Source: Pyxidicoccus sp. MSG2 (lineage in GTDB: Bacteria > Myxococcota > Myxococcia > Myxococcales > Myxococcaceae). From it: DNA of 64,000 nucleotides. Each line of letters opens with the position of its first letter. The stretch's first letter is position 1. The position numbers and the translations under genes are program-made. Positions 35,313 to 45,493 of the stretch are shown in pieces. The stretch lies in the NCBI RefSeq assembly GCF_026626705.1, contig NZ_JAPNKC010000001.1:1488001-1552000 (forward strand). The letters are read 5' to 3'. The notes beneath the pieces were generated by a model. The model did no database searches. It was given only the letters and a program-made list of their open reading frames with translations, and was not told the origin of the DNA.

Positions 35313-35316
<4 letters not shown>
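32746..35316 (+). CDS. gspD: Type II secretion secretin GspD
   Basis: An 856-residue outer-membrane secretin that forms the export channel. It has a signal peptide ending PAQAQ, an N0 domain around residues 70-150, three N1-N3 type KH-like domains (about 165-440, with a Pro-rich insertion in N3 near 365-395), and the secretin core (about 440-735) with VPVLGDIPIIGHLF near 680. The last 90 residues are a Pro/Gly/Arg-rich tail, replacing the usual pilotin-binding S domain; no GspS gene is nearby, so outer-membrane targeting may be pilotin-independent. The stop overlaps gspE by four bases. Confidence 0.97.
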
Positions 35317-37124
<1,808 letters not shown>

Positions 37125-37163
37125 CCGACAGCTCCTCCCTGGGAGGGGCCGGGGTAACGAGCC

Positions 37164-38420
37164 ATGCCGGTCTTCGAGTACAGAGGTCTCAATTCTTCGG
37201 GCAAGCAGGTCAAGGGCCTGCTGGAAGCGGATTCGCCCAAGACGCTGCGCTCCAAGCTGCGCACGGACGGCATCTTCCTCACGGACGTGCTGGCCCAGGC
37301 AGAGGGCAGCCGCGCCGCCGTGTCCAAGGGCGCCAACGCGTCGCTCGTGGCGCGCGACATCGACCTGCGCAAGCTGGGCCGGGGCCGCGTCAACACGGAC
37401 GACGTGGCCATCTTCACCCGGCAGCTCTCCACGCTGCTGCACGCGGGCGTCACCCTGGTGGAGTCCTTGAGCGCGCTGGTGGACCAGGTGGAGAAGGAGC
37501 GCTTCAAGCGCGCCCTCTCCGACATCAAGCAGCGCGTGAATGAGGGCTCGTCCCTGGCGGACGCCATGGGCGCCCACCCCAAAATCTTCCCCAGCATCTA
37601 CGTGAACATGGTGCGCGCGGGCGAGGCCTCGGGCGCGCTCGACGCGGTGCTCACGCGCCTGGCGGACTTCACGGAGAACCAGGCCCGCCTGCAGCAGAAG
37701 ATTCTGAGCACCATGCTCTACCCGGCCATCATGATGGTGGTGGGCGGCGGCATCCTCGTGGCCCTGATGGTCTTCGTGGTGCCGAAGGTCACGAAGATCT
37801 TCGAGACGATGAAGGCCACGCTGCCGTGGAACACGCGCATCCTCATCGCCAGCAGCAACTTCTTCCAGAGCTGGTGGTTCATCATCCTCCCGCTGATGGT
37901 GCTGGGAGGCGTCCTCTTCCAGCGCTGGACCAAGAGCCCCAAGGGCAAGCCGAAGTGGGACCGCATCACGCTCAAGGCGCCCGTGGTGGGCAGCCTGGTG
38001 CGCCTGCTGGCCATCTCCCGCTTCGCCCGCACGCTGTCCACGCTGCTCAAGAGCGGCGTCCCGCTCCTGGCGGCCATGGACATCGTCAAGGCCGTGATGA
38101 CCAACGACGTCCTCGCGGAGGTGGTGGAGAAGGCCCGCGACTCCATCCGCGAGGGAGAGAGCATCGCCAACCCGCTCAAGCGCTCAGGTGAGTTCCCTCC
38201 CCTCGTGTACCACATGGTCGCCATCGGCGAGCGCTCCGGCCAGCTGGAGGAGATGCTCACCAACGTGGCGGACAACTACGAGACGCAGGTGAATGTGCGC
38301 ATCGGCGCCCTCACCTCGCTCCTCGAGCCGATGCTCATCGTGGTGATGGGCGCGGTGATTGCATTCGTCGCACTCAGCATCCTGATGCCGATTCTGCAGG
38401 TGAACTCGGCGATTCACTGA
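37164..38420 (+). CDS. gspF: Type II secretion inner-membrane platform protein GspF
   Basis: A 418-residue GspF with two cytoplasmic helical-bundle (T2SSF) domains, at about 65-185 and 265-390, and three membrane segments, near residues 180-205, 236-252 and 386-410. Both domains contain the GEASGALDAVL and GERSGQLEEML signature. It anchors the ATPase at the inner membrane. It follows gspE closely and has a ribosome site GGGAGGGG upstream. Confidence 0.96.
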   Translation: MPVFEYRGLNSSGKQVKGLLEADSPKTLRSKLRTDGIFLTDVLAQAEGSRAAVSKGANASLVARDIDLRKLGRGRVNTDDVAIFTRQLSTLLHAGVTLVESLSALVDQVEKERFKRALSDIKQRVNEGSSLADAMGAHPKIFPSIYVNMVRAGEASGALDAVLTRLADFTENQARLQQKILSTMLYPAIMMVVGGGILVALMVFVVPKVTKIFETMKATLPWNTRILIASSNFFQSWWFIILPLMVLGGVLFQRWTKSPKGKPKWDRITLKAPVVGSLVRLLAISRFARTLSTLLKSGVPLLAAMDIVKAVMTNDVLAEVVEKARDSIREGESIANPLKRSGEFPPLVYHMVAIGERSGQLEEMLTNVADNYETQVNVRIGALTSLLEPMLIVVMGAVIAFVALSILMPILQVNSAIH

Positions 38421-38434
38421 GGAGTGACGAAGCC

Positions 38435-38587
38435 ATGAACGACACGATGGACCGCTGGATCCAACGCGTCACCCTGGCGGCGATGATTGCCGTGGCGGCG
38501 GCGCTGTTGACGGTGGGGGCCCGACTGTACGGCCCCCAGCCAGCGCGTCCGGAGGCGGGAATGGCGGACGGGGCCCGGACGCCCTGA
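38435..38587 (+). CDS. 50-residue single-span membrane protein between gspF and gspG
   Basis: A small open frame with GGAG ten bases before its ATG. The protein is 50 residues: a charged N-terminus (MNDTMDRWIQR), a membrane helix at about 13-29 rich in Ala, Val and Leu, and a short Pro/Gly/Glu tail. It starts 14 bases after gspF and ends 61 bases before gspG. Its position, good ribosome site and clear topology suggest a real gene, but small frames arise by chance in GC-rich DNA. I recognise no family; it could be a subunit or assembly factor of the inner-membrane platform. Confidence 0.6.
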   Translation: MNDTMDRWIQRVTLAAMIAVAAALLTVGARLYGPQPARPEAGMADGARTP

Positions 38588-38648
38588 CAGGACGACACGC
38601 AAACCCTACGGTGGCTTGCCAGAAAGTCACCCGAGACTGAGAGCTGAC

Positions 38649-39077
38649 ATGAGCCAGAACACCCAGAAGCAGCAGCGCCGCCGTCGCAACCGCGGCATGA
38701 CCCTCATCGAGATCATGGTGGTCATCACCATCCTCGGCCTCATCGCCGCCGCGGTGGGCGTCGCCGTGATTCCGCAGCTCGAGGCGGCCCGCCGCGACCG
38801 CGCCTCGCTGGACATCAAGAACATCCAGGGCGCGATGAAGCTGTACTACACGAAGAAGGGGAAGTACCCGGACACGGCCTCCGGCCTGGGCGCGCTGGTG
38901 GAGACGCAGACGCTCGAGCAGATGCCCAAGGACCCCTGGAACAACGACTACGTGTACATCAACGAGGGCGGCAAGCCCGTCATCATCTCCTACGGCGCGG
39001 ACGGCACCGCCGGCGGCGAGGGCAACGACGCGGACATCTCGTCCGCGGACGGGAACGCCGCCGCCAACAACAAGTGA
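38649..39077 (+). CDS. gspG: Major pseudopilin GspG
   Basis: A 142-residue GspG, building unit of the pseudopilus. The prepilin leader ends in RRNRG, cleaved before MTLIEIMVVITILG, with Glu at +5. The mature body has the standard layout and the C-terminal calcium-binding loop (PWNNDYVYIN, SYGADGTAGGEGNDAD). The start at 38649 is preferred over an upstream one because the leader then has the usual basic composition. A prepilin peptidase gene is not in this window, so GspO/PilD must be elsewhere. Confidence 0.96.
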   Translation: MSQNTQKQQRRRRNRGMTLIEIMVVITILGLIAAAVGVAVIPQLEAARRDRASLDIKNIQGAMKLYYTKKGKYPDTASGLGALVETQTLEQMPKDPWNNDYVYINEGGKPVIISYGADGTAGGEGNDADISSADGNAAANNK

Positions 39078-39116
39078 AGAAGTAGCGCACCGCGCGTGTT
39101 GAACAGGGCCTTGGGT

Positions 39117-39566
39117 ATGAACGAGCACGCCTCCACCACATCCCCCACGCCCTCCCCGGAGGGACAGGACCGCCCGCAGCGGCTGGGGCGGCTCATCCTG
39201 GTCCTCGTCGTCTCGGTCGCCACGGGTCTGGCCTTCCTGCTGGTCTGGCTGACCAACGACCCCTCGCTGACGCCCGAGCAGCGCCGCGCCCGCGCGGAGA
39301 TCCGCAAGCTGGAGGGGCTCTTCAAGTCCCACCACCGGCTGATGGGCCGCTTCCCCTCGAAGGAAGAGGGCTTCACCCCGCTCATCCAGGCCCAGCTGAT
39401 TGAGGGCCCGCCGGTGGACCCCTGGGGCCACCCGTACGTGTACTGGATGGATGGGCAGAGCGGCGCCGTCGTCTCCTACGGGGCGGACGGCAAGCCGGGC
39501 GGCAAGGGCCCGGACGCGGACCTGAGCAGCGGCGGCACGCTGGCCGCGAACTGGGAGCAACCATGA
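39117..39566 (+). CDS. GspG-like protein with ordinary membrane anchor instead of a prepilin signal
   Basis: A 149-residue protein. Its C-terminal half resembles GspG, with KLEGLFKSHHRLMGRFPSKE, DPWGHPYVYWMD and a calcium-loop-like SYGADGKPGGKGPDADLSSG. The N-terminus has no prepilin cleavage motif (no G/A-F/M-T-L-I-E); instead, after 22 polar residues comes a membrane span (about 24-45). It should therefore remain tethered in the inner membrane. Its stop overlaps the gspH start by four bases, so it is translationally coupled in the operon. Function is unknown; it may cap or regulate the pseudopilus base. Confidence 0.85.
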   Translation: MNEHASTTSPTPSPEGQDRPQRLGRLILVLVVSVATGLAFLLVWLTNDPSLTPEQRRARAEIRKLEGLFKSHHRLMGRFPSKEEGFTPLIQAQLIEGPPVDPWGHPYVYWMDGQSGAVVSYGADGKPGGKGPDADLSSGGTLAANWEQP

Positions 39567-40336
39567 CGCAACCCACCCCGTTGCGTCGCCGCGCGAACCT
39601 CCGGACGCGGCGCGGGCCGACGCCTGCGCGCCACCGGGCCCAGCGCGGGCTGACGCTCATCGAAATCTCCATCGCCATCATCATCGTCGCGATGCTCTTC
39701 TCCGCGGCGGTGATGGGCATCGGCTCCCTCACCGGCGCCAAGGCGAAGGGCTCCGCGGGAGAGATGGCGGGCCTCATCCGCTCGCTCTACGACTCGGCCG
39801 CGCTGCGCGGCAAGACGTGCCGCCTGGTCTTCGAGATTCCGGAGCCGAAGTCCGAGGAGCCCACCCGCTACCACGCCGAGTGCGCCGAGGGCGGCGTGAC
39901 GACGTCGCGGGACAGGGACAGCGCGCTGCGCGACGAGAACAGCGAGCGCGAGCGGAACGAGCGCGCGGGAGGCAAGGCCCCGCCCGGCGAGACGCGCCGC
40001 AACTACCTGGTGTCCAGCAGCGGGGACGCGCCGAGCGCGACGGAGCTGATGGAGGGCGAGAAGCAGCGCGTGGAGAGCGCGGCGCGCTTCTCGTCGTACA
40101 CGTCGGAAGAGGTGCCCGCGCGTGAGCTGCCGCCGGACGTGAAGGTGTCGGTGTGGACGCGCCAGCAGCGCGAGCCGGTGGAGAGCGGCGTGGCCTATCT
40201 CTACTTCTTCCCGCAGGGCTACACGGAGAAGGCGTACGTGTACCTGAGGCAGGGAGACAACGTCTGGACGCTGGACGTGTCACCCCTCACCGGCAAGGTG
40301 CAGGTGGTGGCCGAAGCGCTGGAGGTGCCGCGATGA
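39563..40336 (+). CDS. gspH: Minor pseudopilin GspH, enlarged
   Basis: A 257-residue minor pseudopilin, longer than the usual 150-200. Prepilin cleavage at RG before LTLIEISIAI, with Glu+5. The basic leader of 29 residues (Arg-rich) is long. After a short GspH-like head there is a charged insertion (about residues 110-185, rich in Arg, Glu and Ser), and then a strand-rich C-terminus (YLYFFPQGYTEKAYVYL). Assignment as GspH follows from order between the GspG-like gene and gspI. It forms the pseudopilus tip with GspI, J and K. Confidence 0.88.
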   Translation: MTQPTPLRRRANLRTRRGPTPARHRAQRGLTLIEISIAIIIVAMLFSAAVMGIGSLTGAKAKGSAGEMAGLIRSLYDSAALRGKTCRLVFEIPEPKSEEPTRYHAECAEGGVTTSRDRDSALRDENSERERNERAGGKAPPGETRRNYLVSSSGDAPSATELMEGEKQRVESAARFSSYTSEEVPARELPPDVKVSVWTRQQREPVESGVAYLYFFPQGYTEKAYVYLRQGDNVWTLDVSPLTGKVQVVAEALEVPR

Positions 40337-41262
40337 GACGCAACAAGGGCTTCACCCTGCTGGAAGTCGTCGTGGCGCTCGCCATCCTCGCGATGGCGCT
40401 CATGGCCATCTTCGACCTGAACTCCGGCGCCATCGCCAACCACGTCTACACCAAGCGGCTCACCGTGGCGTCGCTCCTGGCCCGCTCGAAGATGACGGAC
40501 CTGGAGCAGAAGCTCTACGACGACGGCTTCTCCAACGACGACGACGAGGAGTCCGGTGACTTCTCCGACGACGGCTGGCCCCAGTTCAAGTGGCGCGCGC
40601 GCATCATCGCCCCCAAGACGGAGGGCGTGACGCCGGACCAGCTCATCGGCGCCATCTTCAACCTGCCCATCGGCGGCGACAGCGGCGGCGGCGACGACCC
40701 CATGGCGGGCATCGCCGGCCTCTTCGGCGGCGGTGGTGGGGCGAGCGGCGGCAAGGACGGCTCCGGCGGTCCGCAGCCCGCGGGCATGGGCGGAATGGGC
40801 GGCGCGGCCATGGGCATGGCGCAGCCCATGTTCACGCAGATGGTGCAGCAGATCACCCAGACGGTGCGCGAGGTGCACCTCACCGTCTTCTGGCAGGAAG
40901 GCACGCAGCTGGAGAGCATCGACCTGGTGACGCACGTGGTGTCCCTGGGGCCGGGCTCGGACCGCAACGGCGGCGCGGCCTTCAACCAGCAGCAGGGGCA
41001 GCAGCCGGGTGACCAGCAGAACAACTGGGTGGACCCGAACACGGGCATCATCGTCCCCAACCCCACCCCCGGTCCCAACGGCACCATGCTGCACCCGCAG
41101 ACGCGCGCGCCGCTCGTGCGCCAGGACGTCTTCAACAACCAGCGCAACGGCGGCGCCAGCCCGCCGCGGCCCGGCAACGGCGGCATCGTCCCGGGTGGGC
41201 AGGGCAACAACCCGCTGGGCAACATCAAGATCCCCGGCTTCCCGAGGAGGAACACCCAGTGA
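40333..41262 (+). CDS. gspI: Minor pseudopilin GspI, greatly enlarged
   Basis: A 309-residue GspI, where 120-130 is usual. The short leader MRRNKG precedes FTLLEVVVALAILAM with Glu+5. A normal GspI core is split by a Gly/Met/Asp-rich insertion at about residues 110-165 (including a run GGDSGGGDDPMAGIAGLFGG) and the protein ends in a Gln/Asn/Pro/Gly-rich tail from about 217 to 309. Start overlaps the gspH stop by four bases. GspI helps to initiate the tip complex. Confidence 0.92.
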   Translation: MRRNKGFTLLEVVVALAILAMALMAIFDLNSGAIANHVYTKRLTVASLLARSKMTDLEQKLYDDGFSNDDDEESGDFSDDGWPQFKWRARIIAPKTEGVTPDQLIGAIFNLPIGGDSGGGDDPMAGIAGLFGGGGGASGGKDGSGGPQPAGMGGMGGAAMGMAQPMFTQMVQQITQTVREVHLTVFWQEGTQLESIDLVTHVVSLGPGSDRNGGAAFNQQQGQQPGDQQNNWVDPNTGIIVPNPTPGPNGTMLHPQTRAPLVRQDVFNNQRNGGASPPRPGNGGIVPGGQGNNPLGNIKIPGFPRRNTQ

Positions 41263-41933
41263 TGAGGCGCCACGCGAGAGGCTTCACGCTGATGGAGGTC
41301 ATGGTGGCCGTCGCCATCACCGCCCTGATGGGCACGGTGGTGGCCATGGCCTTCCAGACGGGAATCACCGCCAAGGACACGGTGGAGACGGACGCGGACC
41401 GCTACCGCCAGGTGCGCGTGGCCATGAACCGCATGGCGCGCGAGGTCGGCTCCGCGTACGTGAGCGACCGCTTCGACCTCAAGCGCTTCCGGGACCAGAA
41501 CGACCGGCCCACCAACTTCGTGGGCGAGCGGGACAAGCTGATGTTCACGACGTTCTCGCACCAGCGCCTGTACACGGACGTGAAGGAGTCCGACCAGGCG
41601 GTGGTGGAGTACTTCGTGGAGGCGTCCAGCGACCGCGAGGCGCGCGGGCGGCAGGACCTCAAGCGCCGCGTCAACCCCAACGTGGATGACCGGATGGACC
41701 GCGGCGGCACCACGGACACCCTCTTCGAGGGCGTCAAGGGGCTGGAGTTCGCGTACTGGAATTCAGAGAAGAAGGAGTGGGACGACGAGTGGGACACGCG
41801 GCGCACGGAGCTGAAGGCCATCCTGCCCACCCGCGTGCGCATCACCGTCACGGCCGTGGACGAGTCCGGGAAGGAAGCGAAGTACACCACCCAGGCCCGA
41901 ATCATGCTCAACACGGAGCTCCCGAGGTACTGA
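41259..41933 (+). CDS. gspJ: Minor pseudopilin GspJ
   Basis: A 224-residue minor pseudopilin with cleavage before FTLMEVMVAVAITALM and Glu+5. The body is beta-rich with a GspJ-like order (VRVAMNRMAREVG, VEYFVEASSDREARG, VRITVTAVDESGKE). GTG at 41259 (GGAGG nine bases upstream) or ATG at 41262 may be the start; both lie on the gspI stop codon. It overlaps gspK by three bases. With I and K it forms the tip trimer of the pseudopilus. Confidence 0.94.
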   Translation: MMRRHARGFTLMEVMVAVAITALMGTVVAMAFQTGITAKDTVETDADRYRQVRVAMNRMAREVGSAYVSDRFDLKRFRDQNDRPTNFVGERDKLMFTTFSHQRLYTDVKESDQAVVEYFVEASSDREARGRQDLKRRVNPNVDDRMDRGGTTDTLFEGVKGLEFAYWNSEKKEWDDEWDTRRTELKAILPTRVRITVTAVDESGKEAKYTTQARIMLNTELPRY

Positions 41934-43324
41934 TGCCCCGCTCCTTCTTCAGACAGACGTCCCGCCGCCGCCGCCCGTCTTCCGGTGCGCCCGGCGCTCC
42001 CGCGGCCCCTGGAGGCAAGCGCGAGCGGGGCGTGGCGCTCATCATCGCCATCGTCTCCATCGCCCTCCTCACGGTGATTGCGACCGAGTTCGCGTACAAC
42101 AGCCGGGTGGACCTGCAGCTGGCGGCCAACCAGCGGGACGAGGTGCGCGCGTACTACATGGCGCGCTCGGGCATCGCCCTGTCCCGGCTGCTCTTGCGCT
42201 TCCAGAAGCAGGTGGACCAGACGCCCATCCCCAACCCGGCGTCCATCCTCGCGCAGCTGGGCATCGGCGGCACCCCGCAGCAGGGCGGCCAGCAGACGCC
42301 CCAGCCGACGTCGCTCAACATCCAGCTCTACAAGATGGCGCGTGTGGACTGCCACATGCTCAAGGGGCTGGTGAAGAGCGACGCGGGCGGCGGGGAGACG
42401 GAAGCCCTGAAGCCGGCGGAGGACGACTCGAAGTTCAAGATGGACGACGCGGAAGCGGACCCGGCCTCGCAAGAGGTGGCGGCGCAGATGACGAAGCGCT
42501 CCTTCGGCGGCTTCGAGGGCTGCTTCCTCGCCACGATTACGGACGAGGAGGAGAAGCTCAACGTCCACCGCCTGATGGCCGGCGCCGGCGACGCGTACCC
42601 CACCATGTTGCGCATGCTGGACATGTTCAACGACAAGCGCTTCGAGTTCCTCTGGGAGCGCGACGACGCGAACAAAGTCCGCAGCACGTCGCAGGACGTT
42701 GTGATTGCCATCAAGGACTGGGCGGACGACGACGAGGTGGGCTCGGCCATCAATCTGGTGGATGCAACCAACCCCATGCCCGCCGGCTTCTCCGACGAGG
42801 GCGCGAACTACAGTCGCTACGAGCCTTCCTACGAGCCGAAGAACGCGCGCTTCGACAGCCTGGACGAGCTGTACCGGGTGCACGGGGTGAACGACCAGTT
42901 CATGTCCGCGTTCCGCGACAGGCTCACGGTGTACCCGGACATCAACCGCCGGCCCAACATCAACACGGACGACCCGGTGATGATGGGGCTGGCCATCATG
43001 TCCGTCGCGGACCCGGCGCACCCGGACCCGCGCCTGACGGACCCGGTGTTCCTCAACGAGCTCATCAACCGCGTCCGTTCCGCGCGCATGTTCAGCTTCT
43101 TCGGCATGTCGGTGCAGGACTTCGTCGCCGTCGTCGAGTCGGCGGGAATTCCCATCAACCCGGCCGTGAAGTCCAACGTGGCGGGCAACCGCCTCGTGGG
43201 CGACAAGAGTCAGACGTTCACCATCAAATCCGTGGGAGAGGCGGGCAGCGTGCAGAAGACGCTCACCGCCGTGGTCCGGCTGGACGACACGCTGGGACGC
43301 CTCCTGTACTGGAGAGAGGAATAG
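41933..43324 (+). CDS. gspK: Minor pseudopilin GspK
   Basis: A 463-residue GspK, the largest minor pseudopilin. The leader is long and Arg/Pro-rich, with cleavage expected at RG before VALIIAIVSIALL; position +5 is Ile, not Glu, as is normal for GspK, which caps the pseudopilus tip. The large soluble domain has the two GspK helical domains (about 120-400) with Asp-rich loops. The start lies on the gspJ stop, and only one base separates it from gspL. Confidence 0.95.
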   Translation: MPRSFFRQTSRRRRPSSGAPGAPAAPGGKRERGVALIIAIVSIALLTVIATEFAYNSRVDLQLAANQRDEVRAYYMARSGIALSRLLLRFQKQVDQTPIPNPASILAQLGIGGTPQQGGQQTPQPTSLNIQLYKMARVDCHMLKGLVKSDAGGGETEALKPAEDDSKFKMDDAEADPASQEVAAQMTKRSFGGFEGCFLATITDEEEKLNVHRLMAGAGDAYPTMLRMLDMFNDKRFEFLWERDDANKVRSTSQDVVIAIKDWADDDEVGSAINLVDATNPMPAGFSDEGANYSRYEPSYEPKNARFDSLDELYRVHGVNDQFMSAFRDRLTVYPDINRRPNINTDDPVMMGLAIMSVADPAHPDPRLTDPVFLNELINRVRSARMFSFFGMSVQDFVAVVESAGIPINPAVKSNVAGNRLVGDKSQTFTIKSVGEAGSVQKTLTAVVRLDDTLGRLLYWREE

Positions 43325-43325
43325 C

Positions 43326-44930
43326 ATGGCCCGCATTCTTGGCCTGGACCTCGGCAGCCACTCCGTCAAGGGAGTGGTGCTGGAGTCCAAGACGAAGGGA
43401 CACGGAGTCCGGGGGTTCGCCGAGGTCCGGCGCGCCGCCGAGGGAGAGCGCGCGGACACCCTGCGCGCCGCGGTGCAGGAGCTGCTCGGCCAGCTCCCGC
43501 CGGGGCACGCGGACCAGGTCGTCATCGCCCTGCCCGGCCCGTCGCTGATTACGCACGCGCTGAGCCTGCCCTACTCCGACGGCAAGAAGATCGAAGCGAC
43601 GCTGCCCTTCGAGATTGGCAGCCAGCTGCCCTTCGACATCTCCGAGGTGGTCTACGACTACCAGGTGGTGGCGCTGAAGGACACGGATGGCAAGGAGAAG
43701 GCCAGCGAGCTGCTGGTGGGCGTGGTGCGCAAGGAGGAGCTGGAGTCGCTCCTCGCGCTGCTCGAAGAGCTGAAGGTGGACCCGCGCATCGTCACGCACC
43801 CGGGCCTCGCCTACCAGAACCTGCTCCAGCAGCACCCGGGCCTCTTCGAGGGCACGGGCGAGGGCGGCGCGGTGGCGGTGGTGGACATCGGCCACGAACG
43901 CACCTCGGTGTCCTTCGGCAAGCCGGGCACGGGCGTGTTGTTCGCGCGCACCTTCGCGGGCGGCGGGCGGGACTTGTCCAAGGCGCTGGCCACCGAGTTC
44001 CAGACGTCGCTGGCGGAGGCACACCACTGGAAGGAGCAGCACGGGGCCATGGCCAGCGCGGCGCAGGGCCCGGACGCGGAGCGCGCGGCGGGGGCCTTCG
44101 TGCGCGGCCTGCAGCCGGTGCTGCGCGAGCTGCGCCCCACGCTCAAGGCCTTCACTGCCCGCACCCGCCAGCAGGTGGGCGCGGTGGTGCTGTGCGGCGG
44201 CACCGCGCGCATGCCCGGCCTGGCCGAGCAGCTCTCGCGGGACTTGAACCTGCCGGTGCGGGTGCTGGCGCTGCCCGCGGACGCGGCGGACGCCATCCCC
44301 GCGGCGACGCAGCCGGCGGCGGCCCAGGCGTACGCGCTGGCGCTGCGGGGCAACGCGACGGGCGCGAAGGCGCCGCGCTTCAACTTCCGCCGGGGTGAGC
44401 TCTCCTTCAAGGGCGACTTCGACTACATGAAGGACAAGCTGGGGTTGCTGGCCTCGTTCGCGGCCACGCTCCTGTTGCTCCTCATCGCCTTCGGCGTGGT
44501 GCGCAACTCGGTGCTGTCGCGCCGCGAGGCGCAGGTGGATGCCGTGCTGTGTGACACCACCCAGCGCATCCTCGGCCGCTGCGAGAAGGACTACAACCGC
44601 GCGCTGAGCATGCTCAAGGGCGTGGAGAGCCCGGCGGCGGCGCTGCCCAAGGTCACCGCGGTCAACCTGCTCGCGGAGGTGACGCAGCGGGTGCCGGAGA
44701 GCGTCCCGGTGAAGTTCGACCGGATTCAAATCGACCTGGACCGGGTCATCCTCCAGGGGGAGACGGACTCCTCGAAGATGGTGGACACGCTGTCCAATGC
44801 GCTCAAGGACCACGCCTGCTTCAAGGACGTGAAGCAGGGCAAGGTGGAGCGCACGCGCGATGGGACGAAGGTGACGTTCCGGCTGGACGTCCAGGTCCAG
44901 TGCCCGGGTGACATGGGCGGGGAGAGCTAG
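43326..44930 (+). CDS. gspL: Type II secretion protein GspL (PilM-like actin-fold)
   Basis: A 534-residue GspL. The cytoplasmic actin-like domain starts ILGLDLGSHSVKGVVL and resembles PilM, with VAVVDIGHERTSVSFG and VVLCGGTARMPG nucleotide-fold motifs. One membrane segment lies at about 372-393 and a ferredoxin-like periplasmic domain follows, with two Cys. GspL recruits the ATPase GspE to the inner membrane and pairs with GspM. It is longer than the usual 400 residues, perhaps because it keeps the complete actin-like fold. Confidence 0.93.
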   Translation: MARILGLDLGSHSVKGVVLESKTKGHGVRGFAEVRRAAEGERADTLRAAVQELLGQLPPGHADQVVIALPGPSLITHALSLPYSDGKKIEATLPFEIGSQLPFDISEVVYDYQVVALKDTDGKEKASELLVGVVRKEELESLLALLEELKVDPRIVTHPGLAYQNLLQQHPGLFEGTGEGGAVAVVDIGHERTSVSFGKPGTGVLFARTFAGGGRDLSKALATEFQTSLAEAHHWKEQHGAMASAAQGPDAERAAGAFVRGLQPVLRELRPTLKAFTARTRQQVGAVVLCGGTARMPGLAEQLSRDLNLPVRVLALPADAADAIPAATQPAAAQAYALALRGNATGAKAPRFNFRRGELSFKGDFDYMKDKLGLLASFAATLLLLLIAFGVVRNSVLSRREAQVDAVLCDTTQRILGRCEKDYNRALSMLKGVESPAAALPKVTAVNLLAEVTQRVPESVPVKFDRIQIDLDRVILQGETDSSKMVDTLSNALKDHACFKDVKQGKVERTRDGTKVTFRLDVQVQCPGDMGGES

Positions 44931-44932
44931 TC

Positions 44933-45490
44933 ATGGCCAGGGTTTCTGAAGTCTTCGCGCCGGTGACGACGTGGTTCGAGCGGCTGAGCGACCGCGAGCG
45001 GCGCATGGTGTCCATCGCCGGCGCCGCGCTGCTGACGTTCATCGTCTTCGCGGTGCTGGTGGGGTTCGCCAACAGCGCGTCCGGCTACCGGAAGCGGACG
45101 CAGGACAAGCTGGCCAAGCTGCAGGAGGTGCAGGCACTCGCGGCCAGCTACCGCGAGGCGCAGGCGGCCCGGCAGTCGGTGGAGCAGCAGCTCACGTCCA
45201 GCAACGTGCAGCTCATCAGCTACATCGAGGACAAGGCCACGGCGGCCGGCCTCCAGGCTCCCAACATGACGCCCAAGGGAGACGTGGGCGTGGGTGACGG
45301 GAAGATCATCGAGAGCAGCGTGGAGCTGAACTTCACGGACGTGGACCTGCGCAAGCTGACGGACTTCCTCCGCACGGTGGAGAGCGGGCCGGGCGTGGTG
45401 AAGGTGAAGTACCTGCGCATCGAGCCGAGGCCCGCCTCGGACACGCTGGCGGCGTGGACCACCGTCGCCACCTACCGGATGAAGCAATAG
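44933..45490 (+). CDS. gspM: Type II secretion protein GspM
   Basis: A 185-residue GspM with a short cytoplasmic tail containing SDRERRMV, one membrane span at about 27-46 and a periplasmic coiled coil plus ferredoxin-like domain. It forms the inner-membrane platform with GspL, two bases upstream, and GspC. Length and topology fit the family well; sequence identity is normally low. Confidence 0.93.
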   Translation: MARVSEVFAPVTTWFERLSDRERRMVSIAGAALLTFIVFAVLVGFANSASGYRKRTQDKLAKLQEVQALAASYREAQAARQSVEQQLTSSNVQLISYIEDKATAAGLQAPNMTPKGDVGVGDGKIIESSVELNFTDVDLRKLTDFLRTVESGPGVVKVKYLRIEPRPASDTLAAWTTVATYRMKQ

Positions 45491-45493
45491 CCC

